Source: Leptotrichia sp. oral taxon 215 (lineage in GTDB: Bacteria; Fusobacteriota; Fusobacteriia; Fusobacteriales; Leptotrichiaceae). Taken from it: DNA of 11,513 nucleotides. Numbering within the stretch: the first letter of the stretch is position 1; each line of letters begins with the position of its first letter. The notes beneath the pieces were generated by a model, which did no database searches, was not told where the DNA came from, and saw only the letters and a program-made list of their open reading frames with translations. Below are positions 5,313 through 11,513 of the stretch, piece by piece. The translations under genes and the position numbers were made by a program. The stretch lies in contig CAJPML010000009.1 of the NCBI GenBank assembly GCA_905371725.1, forward strand, positions 1-11,513, given 5' to 3'.

Positions 5313-6363
5313 TCTCTATTCCTTTTAATTTTATTTTCTTATCATACTCCCTCAAAACTTTTTCCACCTCATTTTCAGGCACTTCCTTATTAGGAATATA
5401 CAACGTGTATTTTGAAGCAAAAATCTGATTAGAAAGTCCACCTAGTGCATATTCAGACTGAATACCGTTTTCTTTATCTGTGCACAAAATTATTCCAACC
5501 GGTTCATTGTCAAACTCATCATTTACTTCTGCCTTAAAATAGTTTAAGTACATATTCATCTGACCCACAGCTTCAGGCATTAATTTAGAAGTTTTCAATT
5601 CTATCAAAACATAACTTCTAAGAACTTTATTATAAAAAACCATATCCACATAATAATGGTTATTCCCCAAAGTTATTCTATATTGAGAGCCTACAAACAT
5701 AAAACCTTTTCCAAGTTCCAGTAAAAATTTTTCTATATGTTTTACAAGAGAGTTTTCTAAATCACTTTCTAATAAAGATTTGTCTTCAGGAAGTCCTAAA
5801 AACTCAAATACATATGGGTCTTTTATTATATCTTGTGGTTTTTGAATAACATTTCCTACTTTTGACAATTCCAAAACTTTTTTCTTATTTATTTCTCCAG
5901 AAGAAAGCAGTAATCTTTGATATAATGATGTTGAAAGCTGCCTTTTTAATTCCCGAACAGACCATCTTGAATTTTCACATTCTCTTTCATAAAATGCTCT
6001 TTCTTTATCATCAGATATACTCAGAATCTCACAATAATGGGACCAACTCAATTTTCCAGACACTGTCTGGAATTTTTGATATTTCAAATAAAATTTTCTC
6101 ATATTAAATAAATTTGATTTTGAAAAGCCCTTTCCGTACTCTTTTGTCAATTTTTTTGACAATTCTTTTAAAAGTTTTTTCCCATATTCTGCTCTCTCAC
6201 TATTTTCCTGTTCGTCTTCTATAATAATTTTCCCAATTTCCCAATAAGTCTGCACAAGAATATTATTAATCTTTACGGATACCTGTTTCCTTGCATTTTC
6301 CATCAATTCTTTGATTTGCAAATAAACCATACTACTCTCAATTCCTTTTTCAATTTTATCCAT
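5296..6363 (-). CDS. PDDEXK nuclease domain protein (DUF1016/YhcG family)
   Basis: A 355-aa member of the DUF1016/YhcG family. The N-terminal DUF1016_N domain (about 12-150) includes TYWEIGKII (39-47), GKGFSKSNLFNMRKFY (77-92), LSWSHYCEIL (105-114) and NSRWSVRELKRQL (131-143). The C-terminal DUF1016 nuclease domain (about 175-340) has DPYVFEFLGL (182-191), then YYVDMVFYN (237-245) with candidate catalytic D240, and VLIELKT (252-258) with E255 and K257, so the D...ExK core of PDDEXK is intact. Full length for the family. These proteins travel with mobile and defence gene sets and are presumed nucleases; the true function is poorly known. It starts behind a GGGGG ribosome site 41 bp after the cbiL stop, and its end overlaps the hxlR-type gene. 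There is no restriction-modification partner nearby. Probably horizontally acquired cargo (inference). Confidence 0.88.
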   Translation of the reverse strand: MDKIEKGIESSMVYLQIKELMENARKQVSVKINNILVQTYWEIGKIIIEDEQENSERAEYGKKLLKELSKKLTKEYGKGFSKSNLFNMRKFYLKYQKFQTVSGKLSWSHYCEILSISDDKERAFYERECENSRWSVRELKRQLSTSLYQRLLLSSGEINKKKVLELSKVGNVIQKPQDIIKDPYVFEFLGLPEDKSLLESDLENSLVKHIEKFLLELGKGFMFVGSQYRITLGNNHYYVDMVFYNKVLRSYVLIELKTSKLMPEAVGQMNMYLNYFKAEVNDEFDNEPVGIILCTDKENGIQSEYALGGLSNQIFASKYTLYIPNKEVPENEVEKVLREYDKKIKLKGIENDNYE

Positions 6364-6404
6364 TTTAACCCCCTATCTATATCAATTTTATAAATAATTA
6401 TTTC

Positions 6405-7118
6405 CTAATCTCTCCTCCATTTTTCAAATCCGCCCTTTTTAACAATCATCGTTGTAAAATATGGAATATCATCCTCAACTAAATCTTTTATATCATAATA
6501 AACCTTCTGATTTTCCTTCCCGCAGTTTGAAACCATAATGACTTTGTCTATTATGCCTGTTTTTATAAGTGCCTGTTTTAATTTTTCAAAATTTCTGCTG
6601 ACTTTCATAAAAACTATATTATCATTATTTTCCAGTTCAGATTCAATGTCAGTTTTCCTATTAAGTGATACAACCTTTAAAGTTTCATCTCCTATCATAA
6701 GAGGAAAATTAAACCTCGATGCCATATCAACAAATGATGAAACCCCTGGAACTGTCTCAACTGGATATTTCTTTGGCAAATGCTCTAAAATGTACACATA
6801 AGTGCTGTATGTCATTGTATCGCCAATAGTTAAGAATCCTACATTCTTTCCTTCATCTAAAAGTTTTTGAACTATTTTAGCATTTTCTTTTCTTGCATTT
6901 TCCCTTTCTTCAAGTGATTTTAACATGGGAAATTCTACAAAAATCTTTTTCACATCTTCCTTCATATACTGTTTTGCTATTTCATAGGCCACACTGCCAT
7001 CATCCTTTTTAGCTTCAGGCAATATTACCACATCTAATTTTTTTAAGGTATTTATCGCTTTCAGAGTTATCTCCTCAGGATCTCCAACTCCGACACCTAT
7101 TCCGTAAAATTTGTTCAT
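6405..7118 (-). CDS. cbiL: Cobalt-factor II / precorrin-2 C20-methyltransferase
   Basis: First dedicated methylation after cobalt insertion: SAM-dependent transfer to C-20 of cobalt-factor II, giving cobalt-factor III for CbiH. Counted from the start used here (237 aa), the SAM loop is GIGVGVGDPEEIT (6-18), followed by LDVVILPEA (28-36, typical of CbiL/CobI), FLTIGDTMTYSTYVYIL (95-111), ETVPGVSSFVDMASRFNFPL (120-139) and MVSNCGKENQKVYY near the C-terminus. Three ATG codons run in tandem (7124, 7121, 7118). GAAGGGG ends only 3 nt before the first and about 9 nt before the third, so I chose the third; the longer form adds two Met. That ribosome site spans the stop of the upstream DKNYY gene, so translation is likely linked to it. 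The enzyme call is firm from motifs and neighbourhood. Confidence 0.94.
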   Translation of the reverse strand: MNKFYGIGVGVGDPEEITLKAINTLKKLDVVILPEAKKDDGSVAYEIAKQYMKEDVKKIFVEFPMLKSLEERENARKENAKIVQKLLDEGKNVGFLTIGDTMTYSTYVYILEHLPKKYPVETVPGVSSFVDMASRFNFPLMIGDETLKVVSLNRKTDIESELENNDNIVFMKVSRNFEKLKQALIKTGIIDKVIMVSNCGKENQKVYYDIKDLVEDDIPYFTTMIVKKGGFEKWRRD

Positions 7119-7133
7119 CATCATTTACCCCTT

Positions 7134-8048
7134 CTATTCCTTATATTTATAGCCTGGAACTTTTTTATCATCAATTCTACTAGCTTTCATCAAATCTTTA
7201 ATATCCTCATAACTAACACCTTCTAGTCTTTGTTCCTTATAGAAAAAACCGAACTTATCTTTTGAAAATTCTCCTTCCATCGGCTCGAAAGTTTTCTTAT
7301 CTGCTCCTTCTATTATTTTTTCTTTATAAAATACATTATATTTATCCTTTGCAAAAGTTAGGCTGCCCTTAATTTCTTTAAATGATTTATAATCCGCATT
7401 TTTTATTTTTATTATACCATAATACCAGTTATTCTTATCTTTTCCATAATCTATTCCATTTCCATTGAATGAAACAGCATCAATATAATCAATTTTCTCC
7501 CCATAACGATAAACTGCTTTTTCATCTTTAGCAAGTATCCCATTCCAGGAAACTAACTTTCCTACGTCTGCATTATCTAATTTTGTTTCTTTTATATTTC
7601 CATCTTTATCTACTTCTACATGATAAGCATTTTGAGAATCTTTTACATAAAAAATAGATCCTGCATGAATAGTTGGTATACTTTCATTTGAAACCTTTCT
7701 ATTTACAAATAGAAAATTTTTAGGAGAAACTTTTAATTTTTTATCCCCATAGTAAACAAAATTTTTATCTTTCACTAAATTTAATCTTATTATTTTAATA
7801 CTATTTCTGTCTATGTTTGTTTCTTTACCTCTAAAATATACTGTATTTTTGTCTCTTGCATAAAACGGATTCAGCTGTTCAAATGAATCTAAATCAATAT
7901 TTTTAACTTCATCATCATAATTTATAAATTTACCATTTTTATGGTCATACCCTTTATAATAAATTTTTTGATCTTTCACATAATAGTCAGCCATCAGAGA
8001 AAAACTCAAAACAGAGTAAAGCACAATAATTATTTTTTTAGTAAACAT
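7134..8048 (-). CDS. Exported DKNYY-repeat protein
   Basis: A 304-aa protein with an N-terminal signal peptide (KK at 4-5, hydrophobic IIIVLYSVLSFSLMA 6-20, likely cleavage after A20, no lipobox Cys). The rest is a series of DKNYY-family repeats of the form KDK-N-V-Y-Y. Anchors are VKDQKIYYKG (24-33), ARDKNTVYFRG (64-74), VKDKNFVYYG (92-101), VKDSQNAYHV (135-144), AKDEKAVYRYG (173-183), GKDKNNWYYG (202-211), AKDKYNVFYK (233-242) and SKDKFGFFYK (262-271). DKNYY proteins are abundant in fusobacteria; their function is unknown and surface or periplasmic location is inferred. AAGGAGA precedes the ATG by about 7 nt. It lies between cbiT and cbiL in the same direction, after a 219-bp gap, and its stop codon lies inside the cbiL ribosome-binding region. 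No link to cobalamin is evident. Confidence 0.82.
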   Translation of the reverse strand: MFTKKIIIVLYSVLSFSLMADYYVKDQKIYYKGYDHKNGKFINYDDEVKNIDLDSFEQLNPFYARDKNTVYFRGKETNIDRNSIKIIRLNLVKDKNFVYYGDKKLKVSPKNFLFVNRKVSNESIPTIHAGSIFYVKDSQNAYHVEVDKDGNIKETKLDNADVGKLVSWNGILAKDEKAVYRYGEKIDYIDAVSFNGNGIDYGKDKNNWYYGIIKIKNADYKSFKEIKGSLTFAKDKYNVFYKEKIIEGADKKTFEPMEGEFSKDKFGFFYKEQRLEGVSYEDIKDLMKASRIDDKKVPGYKYKE

Positions 8049-8130
8049 CTAACTTCTCCTTTTAATTTATTTTCAATTTAATAAAATATACATACATCTT
8101 TTCGCTTTTTTAAAATAGAATATCTCTATT

Positions 8131-8235
8131 TTTTAGGAATACATTCCATAAACTTCCTAATTTTTTCAATTTTTAGGAATGAAATCCATAAACTTTCTAA
8201 TTCCCCCATTTTTAAGGAATAAAATCCTAAAAATA
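8131..8235. repeat. 40-bp tandem repeat (two full units and a partial)
   Basis: Units at 8131-8170 and 8171-8210 follow each other with an exact 40-bp period and agree at about 31 of 40 positions by hand alignment; a third, decayed unit starts at 8211 and is recognisable to about 8235. Each begins TTTTAGGAAT or close to it and the first two contain ATCCATAAAC or TTCCATAAAC followed by T(T/C)CTAA. Within unit 1, TTAGGAA (8133-8139) pairs with TTCCTAA (8154-8160); unit 2 has the same arms with one change; unit 3 has AGGA pairing with TCCT. An extra 8-bp hairpin (8112-8119 with 8125-8132) abuts unit 1. The array lies in the cbiT to DKNYY gap and would be transcribed as serial hairpins. Confidence 0.7.
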
Positions 8236-8267
8236 ATGAATATAACTTCTGAAATTTCATAATATTC

Positions 8268-8840
8268 TTATTTTAAATTTTTCTTCACAACCTTAATTAT
8301 ACAGATAGGATTTTCTCCAAACATCATTGTATATGGTCCTACTTTTTTTGCCCTGCCGACAGTAACCGTAACAACTTCTATATCCTCGAAGCCTTTTTCC
8401 TTCAAAATTTCCAGAGATTTAGCCTGTGTTTCAAGTGTAATGCAGTTAATAACAAGTATGGCTTCATCTTTTGCATGATTTAAAAAGTGATTTATAATTT
8501 CCTCTATCCCTCCAGTTGACCCGCCGATAAACATTCTGTCATAAGGAATATCCGGAATGGCATCAGGTGCCTTTCCATGAATTAACTCAAAGTTAGTGAG
8601 ATTAAACTTTTCTGCATTAAGTTTTATTGTATTTAATCCCTTTTCTTCCTTTTCTATTGCATAAACTTTTCCCTGTGGCATATAGGTTGCAGCCTCTATT
8701 CCTATCGTTCCTGTTCCCGCTCCCACATCAATCAGGACAGAATCAGGCTTCAACATGAGTTTCGCAATGGAAACTGCCCTTATTTCCTGCTTTGTCATCG
8801 GTAATTCTATCTGTGTAAATTCCTTATCATATATATGCAT
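8268..8840 (-). CDS. cbiT: Cobalt-precorrin-6B C15-methyltransferase (decarboxylating)
   Basis: Methylates C-15 and decarboxylates the C-12 acetate chain of cobalt-precorrin-6B/7, acting together with CbiE to give cobalt-precorrin-8. The 190-aa protein is a Rossmann-type class I methyltransferase, unlike the other methylases here: family N-terminal motif PMTKQEIRAVSIAKLML (14-30), SAM motif I LIDVGAGTGTIGIEAA (36-51), acidic motif II VYAIEKEE (59-66), and DRMFIGGSTGGIEEII (101-116), typical of CbiT/CobL C-terminal domains. A stand-alone CbiT of about 190 aa is usual when CbiE is separate. The start overlaps the last 14 nt of cbiE, indicating translational coupling; the ribosome site AAAGG lies inside cbiE. 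The downstream gap of 219 bp is the first break in the tight cbiC-D-E-T run. Confidence 0.95.
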   Translation of the reverse strand: MHIYDKEFTQIELPMTKQEIRAVSIAKLMLKPDSVLIDVGAGTGTIGIEAATYMPQGKVYAIEKEEKGLNTIKLNAEKFNLTNFELIHGKAPDAIPDIPYDRMFIGGSTGGIEEIINHFLNHAKDEAILVINCITLETQAKSLEILKEKGFEDIEVVTVTVGRAKKVGPYTMMFGENPICIIKVVKKNLK

Positions 8841-9474
8841 AATTTTCGCCTTTCTTTAAAACCAGTACATTCATATCAAATTTCCTGTTTAATTTTTCAT
8901 AATCTTCTATTTCGAGTATAGTTATCTTTTCATCATCATAGGATAAATTTTCTCCCACTATTACTGTTACACCCCGTATTCCGCTATCATATAATTTTTT
9001 TGCTATCTCATAAGGATTCTGAATATCATCTGTAAGCAGTACCAATCCTGCAAAGTCCTTATCATTTATATTTTTAACATAATCAAATTCCCTGCCATGT
9101 ACACTTGCCAGCCTGAAATTCTGCCAGTTTTCTCCCAGTCTGGAAAATAGGTACTGGTAAGACGATATATTAGGAATAATGTTCAAAATATCTTTAGATA
9201 AATTTTTTGACAGATAAGGTACTAAGCTGTAATATCCTGTATCCCCCGACACAATAACTGTTATTTTCTTTCCAATATTTTCCTTCAAATAAGTTACAAG
9301 TTCTCCCAGCTTGCCTAAAATATATATTTCCTGTTCTTCTGAAATAATACTTTTCAGATCTGAAAGCTGCCTTGCACTTCCAACTAAAATTTCTGCTTCC
9401 TTTATACACTCAATTCCAGCGGCAGAAATATATTTTATATTCCCTGGACCTAAGCCTATTACATTTATTTTCAT
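8827..9474 (-). CDS. cbiE: Cobalt-precorrin-7 C5-methyltransferase
   Basis: SAM-dependent methylation at C-5 of the corrin ring; partner of CbiT, to which it is fused as CobL in aerobic organisms. The 215-aa product shows IGLGPGNIKYIS (6-17), VSGDTGYYSL (75-84), IIPNISSYQYLFSRLG (99-114), ASVHGRE (123-129, the CbiE counterpart of SLHGR) and IVGENLSYDDEKI (172-184). Length fits a single-domain CbiE. GGTGA lies a few nt before the ATG; the gap to cbiD is 29 bp and the 3' end overlaps cbiT by 14 nt (8827-8840). Confidence 0.94.
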   Translation of the reverse strand: MKINVIGLGPGNIKYISAAGIECIKEAEILVGSARQLSDLKSIISEEQEIYILGKLGELVTYLKENIGKKITVIVSGDTGYYSLVPYLSKNLSKDILNIIPNISSYQYLFSRLGENWQNFRLASVHGREFDYVKNINDKDFAGLVLLTDDIQNPYEIAKKLYDSGIRGVTVIVGENLSYDDEKITILEIEDYEKLNRKFDMNVLVLKKGENYAYI

Positions 9475-9503
9475 GGTTCACCTTTTTTCAATTTATTTTT
9501 ATG

Positions 9504-10628
9504 TTACTTCTGTTTTCTTTTAAAATTATCAAAAAAATGCCTGCTATTTCCAAGGACTTCCTTTTCAGCAGAAATAATGAGAGTTTCAACTTCCAGTTCC
9601 CAACCGTTTCTTCTGCAGTATTCCTCGCATTTCTGTTTCGCTTTTTCAGCCAGCAGACTATAAACTTCCGTCTTTTCAACATATTTTGTAGCTTCCTCAG
9701 TCGTATTTGAAGCCATTATTTTCTTCATGTTTTCTCTACTTTCCCCCACAAGCAGTGCATTTGCCGTAAGTATTTCCATTTTTGCATCAGAAACCCTGCT
9801 ATGTGTATGAAATATCCCTCCTGCAACTTTTACAAACTTTCCCAGTTCCCCAATAAAGTATACTTTTCTGACTTGATATTCGCATGCCTTGTCAAACATA
9901 TATCCTACAAAGTTGCTTATTATTATCCCCTGTCCAGCTCTCTGGGTAAAATTATCCTCCAGATAACTTTTTCCCCTGTTTCCGAACAGAAATACAGCTT
10001 CATTACTTCCATATTCTGCTATTGACTGTTTCAGCTCTATTGCAAGAGAACTTTTCCACGATTCTTCCGACATAGGTTTCACTATTCCAGTTGTTCCCAA
10101 TATTGATATCCCACCAATAATTCCGAGTTTGGCATTTAATGTCTTTTTTGCAGTTTCTTCCCCCTTAGGCACAAATATTTCCACATCTGCCCCCAATCCT
10201 TCAGGCAGCATCTCTTCCACTGTTTCCCTTATCATTTTTAAAGGAATAGGATTTATTGCTGAATTTCCCGGTGCAACAGGCAGCCCTTTTTTAGTAATTT
10301 TTCCTACTCCTATCCCGCCAAAAATATTTATTTTCAAGTCTTTCCGTAAAGTCACTTTTGAAAAAATTTCCAGTCCATGAGTAACATCAGGATCATCCCC
10401 TCCGTCTTTTATAACAGATGCCAGAACGCTGTTTTTCTTTTTTTCCAATGAATTTACACTAATTGTAAGGGGATTTCCTGAGGGAAGTTTAATTGTCACT
10501 TCAGGTATATCGTATTCACCATCATTAAGAAGATACATCAGTGCCGCCTTTGTGGCAGCTGTTGCAGAGCTTCCCGTAGTATAGCCATATCTTAGCTTTT
10601 TACCACGAAAATAGAGATATTCTTCCAT
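9504..10628 (-). CDS. cbiD: Cobalt-precorrin-5B C1-methyltransferase
   Basis: Methylates C-1 of cobalt-precorrin-5B to cobalt-precorrin-6A. CbiD is specific to the anaerobic route and is not related to the tetrapyrrole methylases, so it is the best marker of pathway type here. The 374-aa protein contains the family blocks in order: RYGYTTGSSATAATKAAL (13-30), VIKDGGDDPDVTHG (72-85), GGIGVGKITKKGLPVAPG (104-121) with NSAINP (122-127), GIIGGISILGTTGIVKPMS (169-187), and FIGELGKFVKVAGGIFHTHS (258-277). Length is normal, with a short Lys-rich tail. The ribosome site AAGGA lies 9 nt upstream of the ATG. The gap to cbiC is 31 bp. Confidence 0.96.
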   Translation of the reverse strand: MEEYLYFRGKKLRYGYTTGSSATAATKAALMYLLNDGEYDIPEVTIKLPSGNPLTISVNSLEKKKNSVLASVIKDGGDDPDVTHGLEIFSKVTLRKDLKINIFGGIGVGKITKKGLPVAPGNSAINPIPLKMIRETVEEMLPEGLGADVEIFVPKGEETAKKTLNAKLGIIGGISILGTTGIVKPMSEESWKSSLAIELKQSIAEYGSNEAVFLFGNRGKSYLEDNFTQRAGQGIIISNFVGYMFDKACEYQVRKVYFIGELGKFVKVAGGIFHTHSRVSDAKMEILTANALLVGESRENMKKIMASNTTEEATKYVEKTEVYSLLAEKAKQKCEEYCRRNGWELEVETLIISAEKEVLGNSRHFFDNFKRKQK

Positions 10629-10659
10629 TTAATTTCATCCTTCCCTTTCTATCTCGTTT

Positions 10660-11304
10660 CTAATATCTGTCCCTTTCAAACATCTGGTACAGTATTCCGT
10701 GGAGGACTGCTACAGCTACTGTACTTCCACCTTTTGTCCCGTTGGTTCTTATAAAGGGAACATCATAGTCTGAAAGTGCGGCCTTTGATTCAGGACATCC
10801 GACAAATCCTACAGGTACCCCTGCAATTAAGTCAGGTTTTTCTGCACCTTCCTTGCTTATTTCTTCAAGAAGTTTAAACAGTGCCGTTGGTGCATTTCCT
10901 ATCAGAAATATTTTCGTATCCTTGTCTTTTACAGCTTTCTCTATTCCAACCATGGATCTTGTAATTCCTCTTTCCTTGGCTTCTTTAGCCACTTCCTCAT
11001 CATTTACAAGACAATATGCCGAACATCCGAATTTTGCAAGCCCCATTTTATTAAGTCCTGTTACAATCATATTTGTATCACAGTATATTTTACATCCTGA
11101 TTCTATTGCTTTCATGGCAGAATTTACCGCATCATTATGAAATTCCGTAATATCTGCATATCCAAAATCTCCCGTTGTATGTACAAGCCTTTTTACAATA
11201 GGTTTTTCATTTTCAGCAAAGTGATCTGCCCTGTTTCCCAGACCTTCTGTTATTATTTCAAAACTTCTTACTTCTATACCCTTAGGATCCTTAATGTATG
11301 ACAT
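10660..11304 (-). CDS. cbiC: Cobalt-precorrin-8 methylmutase
   Basis: Moves the methyl group from C-11 to C-12, producing cobyrinate, the last ring modification before amidation. The 214-aa CbiC/CobH protein shows RLVHTTGDFGYAD (39-51) with His42 as the catalytic acid-base residue of the family, CDTNMIVTGL (75-84), IGNAPTALFKLLE (135-147), AGVPVGFVGCPESK (161-174) and RTNGTKGGSTVAVAVLHG (186-203). Normal length. First gene of the cluster in this window. A perfect AGGAGG lies 13 nt upstream, a longer spacing than usual, but no better in-frame start exists. A candidate promoter and a large inverted repeat lie just upstream. Confidence 0.96.
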   Translation of the reverse strand: MSYIKDPKGIEVRSFEIITEGLGNRADHFAENEKPIVKRLVHTTGDFGYADITEFHNDAVNSAMKAIESGCKIYCDTNMIVTGLNKMGLAKFGCSAYCLVNDEEVAKEAKERGITRSMVGIEKAVKDKDTKIFLIGNAPTALFKLLEEISKEGAEKPDLIAGVPVGFVGCPESKAALSDYDVPFIRTNGTKGGSTVAVAVLHGILYQMFERDRY

Positions 11305-11337
11305 AATTTCTTATATTCCTCCTATTATTTATATTTA

Positions 11338-11366
11338 ATTATAGTATGGAAAATGATATTTATAAA
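11338..11366 (-). promoter_or_regulatory. Candidate promoter of the cbi operon
   Basis: On the minus strand, TATAAT (11343-11338) is a perfect -10 about 34 nt upstream of the cbiC ATG and before its AGGAGG. The hexamer at 17-bp spacing is TTTATA (11366-11361), a weak -35 that lies inside the left arm of the long inverted repeat. If real, the repeat supplies part of the cbi promoter. The 5' leader would be only about 25-30 nt, leaving no room for a riboswitch. Confidence 0.45.
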
Positions 11367-11513
11367 TTTATTCAAAATTTTACAATGATAAAACAGGAAA
11401 TAAATATTAGAAAAAATAATTGTCTGAGCCTTTAGGCGAATTTATGATTTTTTCTTAATAAATGACTGTTTTATCATTGTAAAATTTTGAATAAATTTAT
11501 AAATATCATTTTC
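11349..11513. repeat. Long inverted repeat (48-bp perfect arms), MITE-like foldback
   Basis: Arms 11349-11396 and 11466-11513 are perfect reverse complements over all 48 bp. The 69-bp spacer continues the symmetry imperfectly: TATTAGAAAAAAT (11405-11417) pairs with its near complement at 11447-11460 with one bulge, and the centre has GCC TTTA GGC. The whole 165-bp segment could therefore fold into one giant hairpin. The right arm runs to the last base, so the true outer boundary and any target-site duplication cannot be seen. No ORF lies in it. A non-autonomous transposon or other foldback element is the likeliest identity. Confidence 0.75.

Noticed and set aside
6054..6072. Perfect palindrome TTCCAGACACTGTCTGGAA.
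   Set aside because: It is within the conserved DUF1016 coding motif (FQTVSGKLSWSHY) and is explained by codon sequence; nothing else suggests a site there.
8126..8209. 27-codon minus-strand ORF (starts MGELESLW) across the tandem repeat.
   Set aside because: It lies wholly in the 40-bp repeat, whose period is not a multiple of three, and it lacks a ribosome site. Open frame is explained by the repeat.
8131..8235. Possible CRISPR-like array.
   Set aside because: Units are directly adjacent, diverged along their whole length and have no separate unique spacers; no cas gene is near. It is a simple tandem repeat.
11349..11513. Phase-variable invertible promoter for the cbi operon.
   Set aside because: The candidate -10 lies outside the repeat and the -35 inside an arm that inversion would regenerate unchanged. 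The spacer shows no promoter of its own and no recombinase gene is seen. Not excluded, but the layout does not favour a switch.

Overview
The window is very AT-rich and carries the central part of an anaerobic (early cobalt insertion) cobalamin pathway, read almost entirely from the minus strand. Base composition, CbiD/CbiG/CbiT-type enzymes rather than aerobic Cob enzymes, and an exported DKNYY-repeat protein together suggest a Fusobacteriota member, Leptotrichia-like being my best guess. The taxonomic call is inference; no rRNA or other marker is present.

In transcription order (right to left): a long inverted repeat at the right edge (11349-11513) and a candidate promoter; cbiC, cbiD, cbiE and cbiT, tightly spaced or overlapping; a 219-bp gap with a 40-bp tandem repeat; an exported DKNYY-repeat protein; cbiL; a PDDEXK (DUF1016/YhcG) nuclease-family gene whose end overlaps an HxlR-type regulator; a convergent plus-strand flavin-binding split-barrel gene with its own promoter and palindromic operator candidate; a 438-bp region holding two small minus-strand ORFs missed by a length cut-off; cbiF; an AlbA_2/HATPase_c_4 regulator-like gene preceded by a striking operator-like dyad; then cbiG and cbiH, which overlap. 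A rho-independent terminator closes the cluster at 91-130.

The eight cbi genes cover, in pathway order, CbiL (C-20 methylation), CbiH (C-17 methylation and ring contraction), CbiF (C-11 methylation), CbiG (lactone opening), CbiD (C-1 methylation), CbiE and CbiT (C-5 and C-15 methylation plus decarboxylation) and CbiC (methyl migration to cobyrinate). The CbiJ reductase, cobaltochelatase, CbiA and everything after cobyrinate are not in the window. No cobalamin riboswitch is visible.

The unusual aspect is that the C-D-E-T-L-F-G-H order is kept but five unrelated genes sit at three of its junctions, one of them in opposite orientation. The 3' half (cbiF to cbiH) therefore probably needs its own promoters. 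The best leads for new biology are the right-edge inverted repeat, the CGTAAA dyad in front of the AlbA_2 gene, and the two undescribed small ORFs before cbiF.
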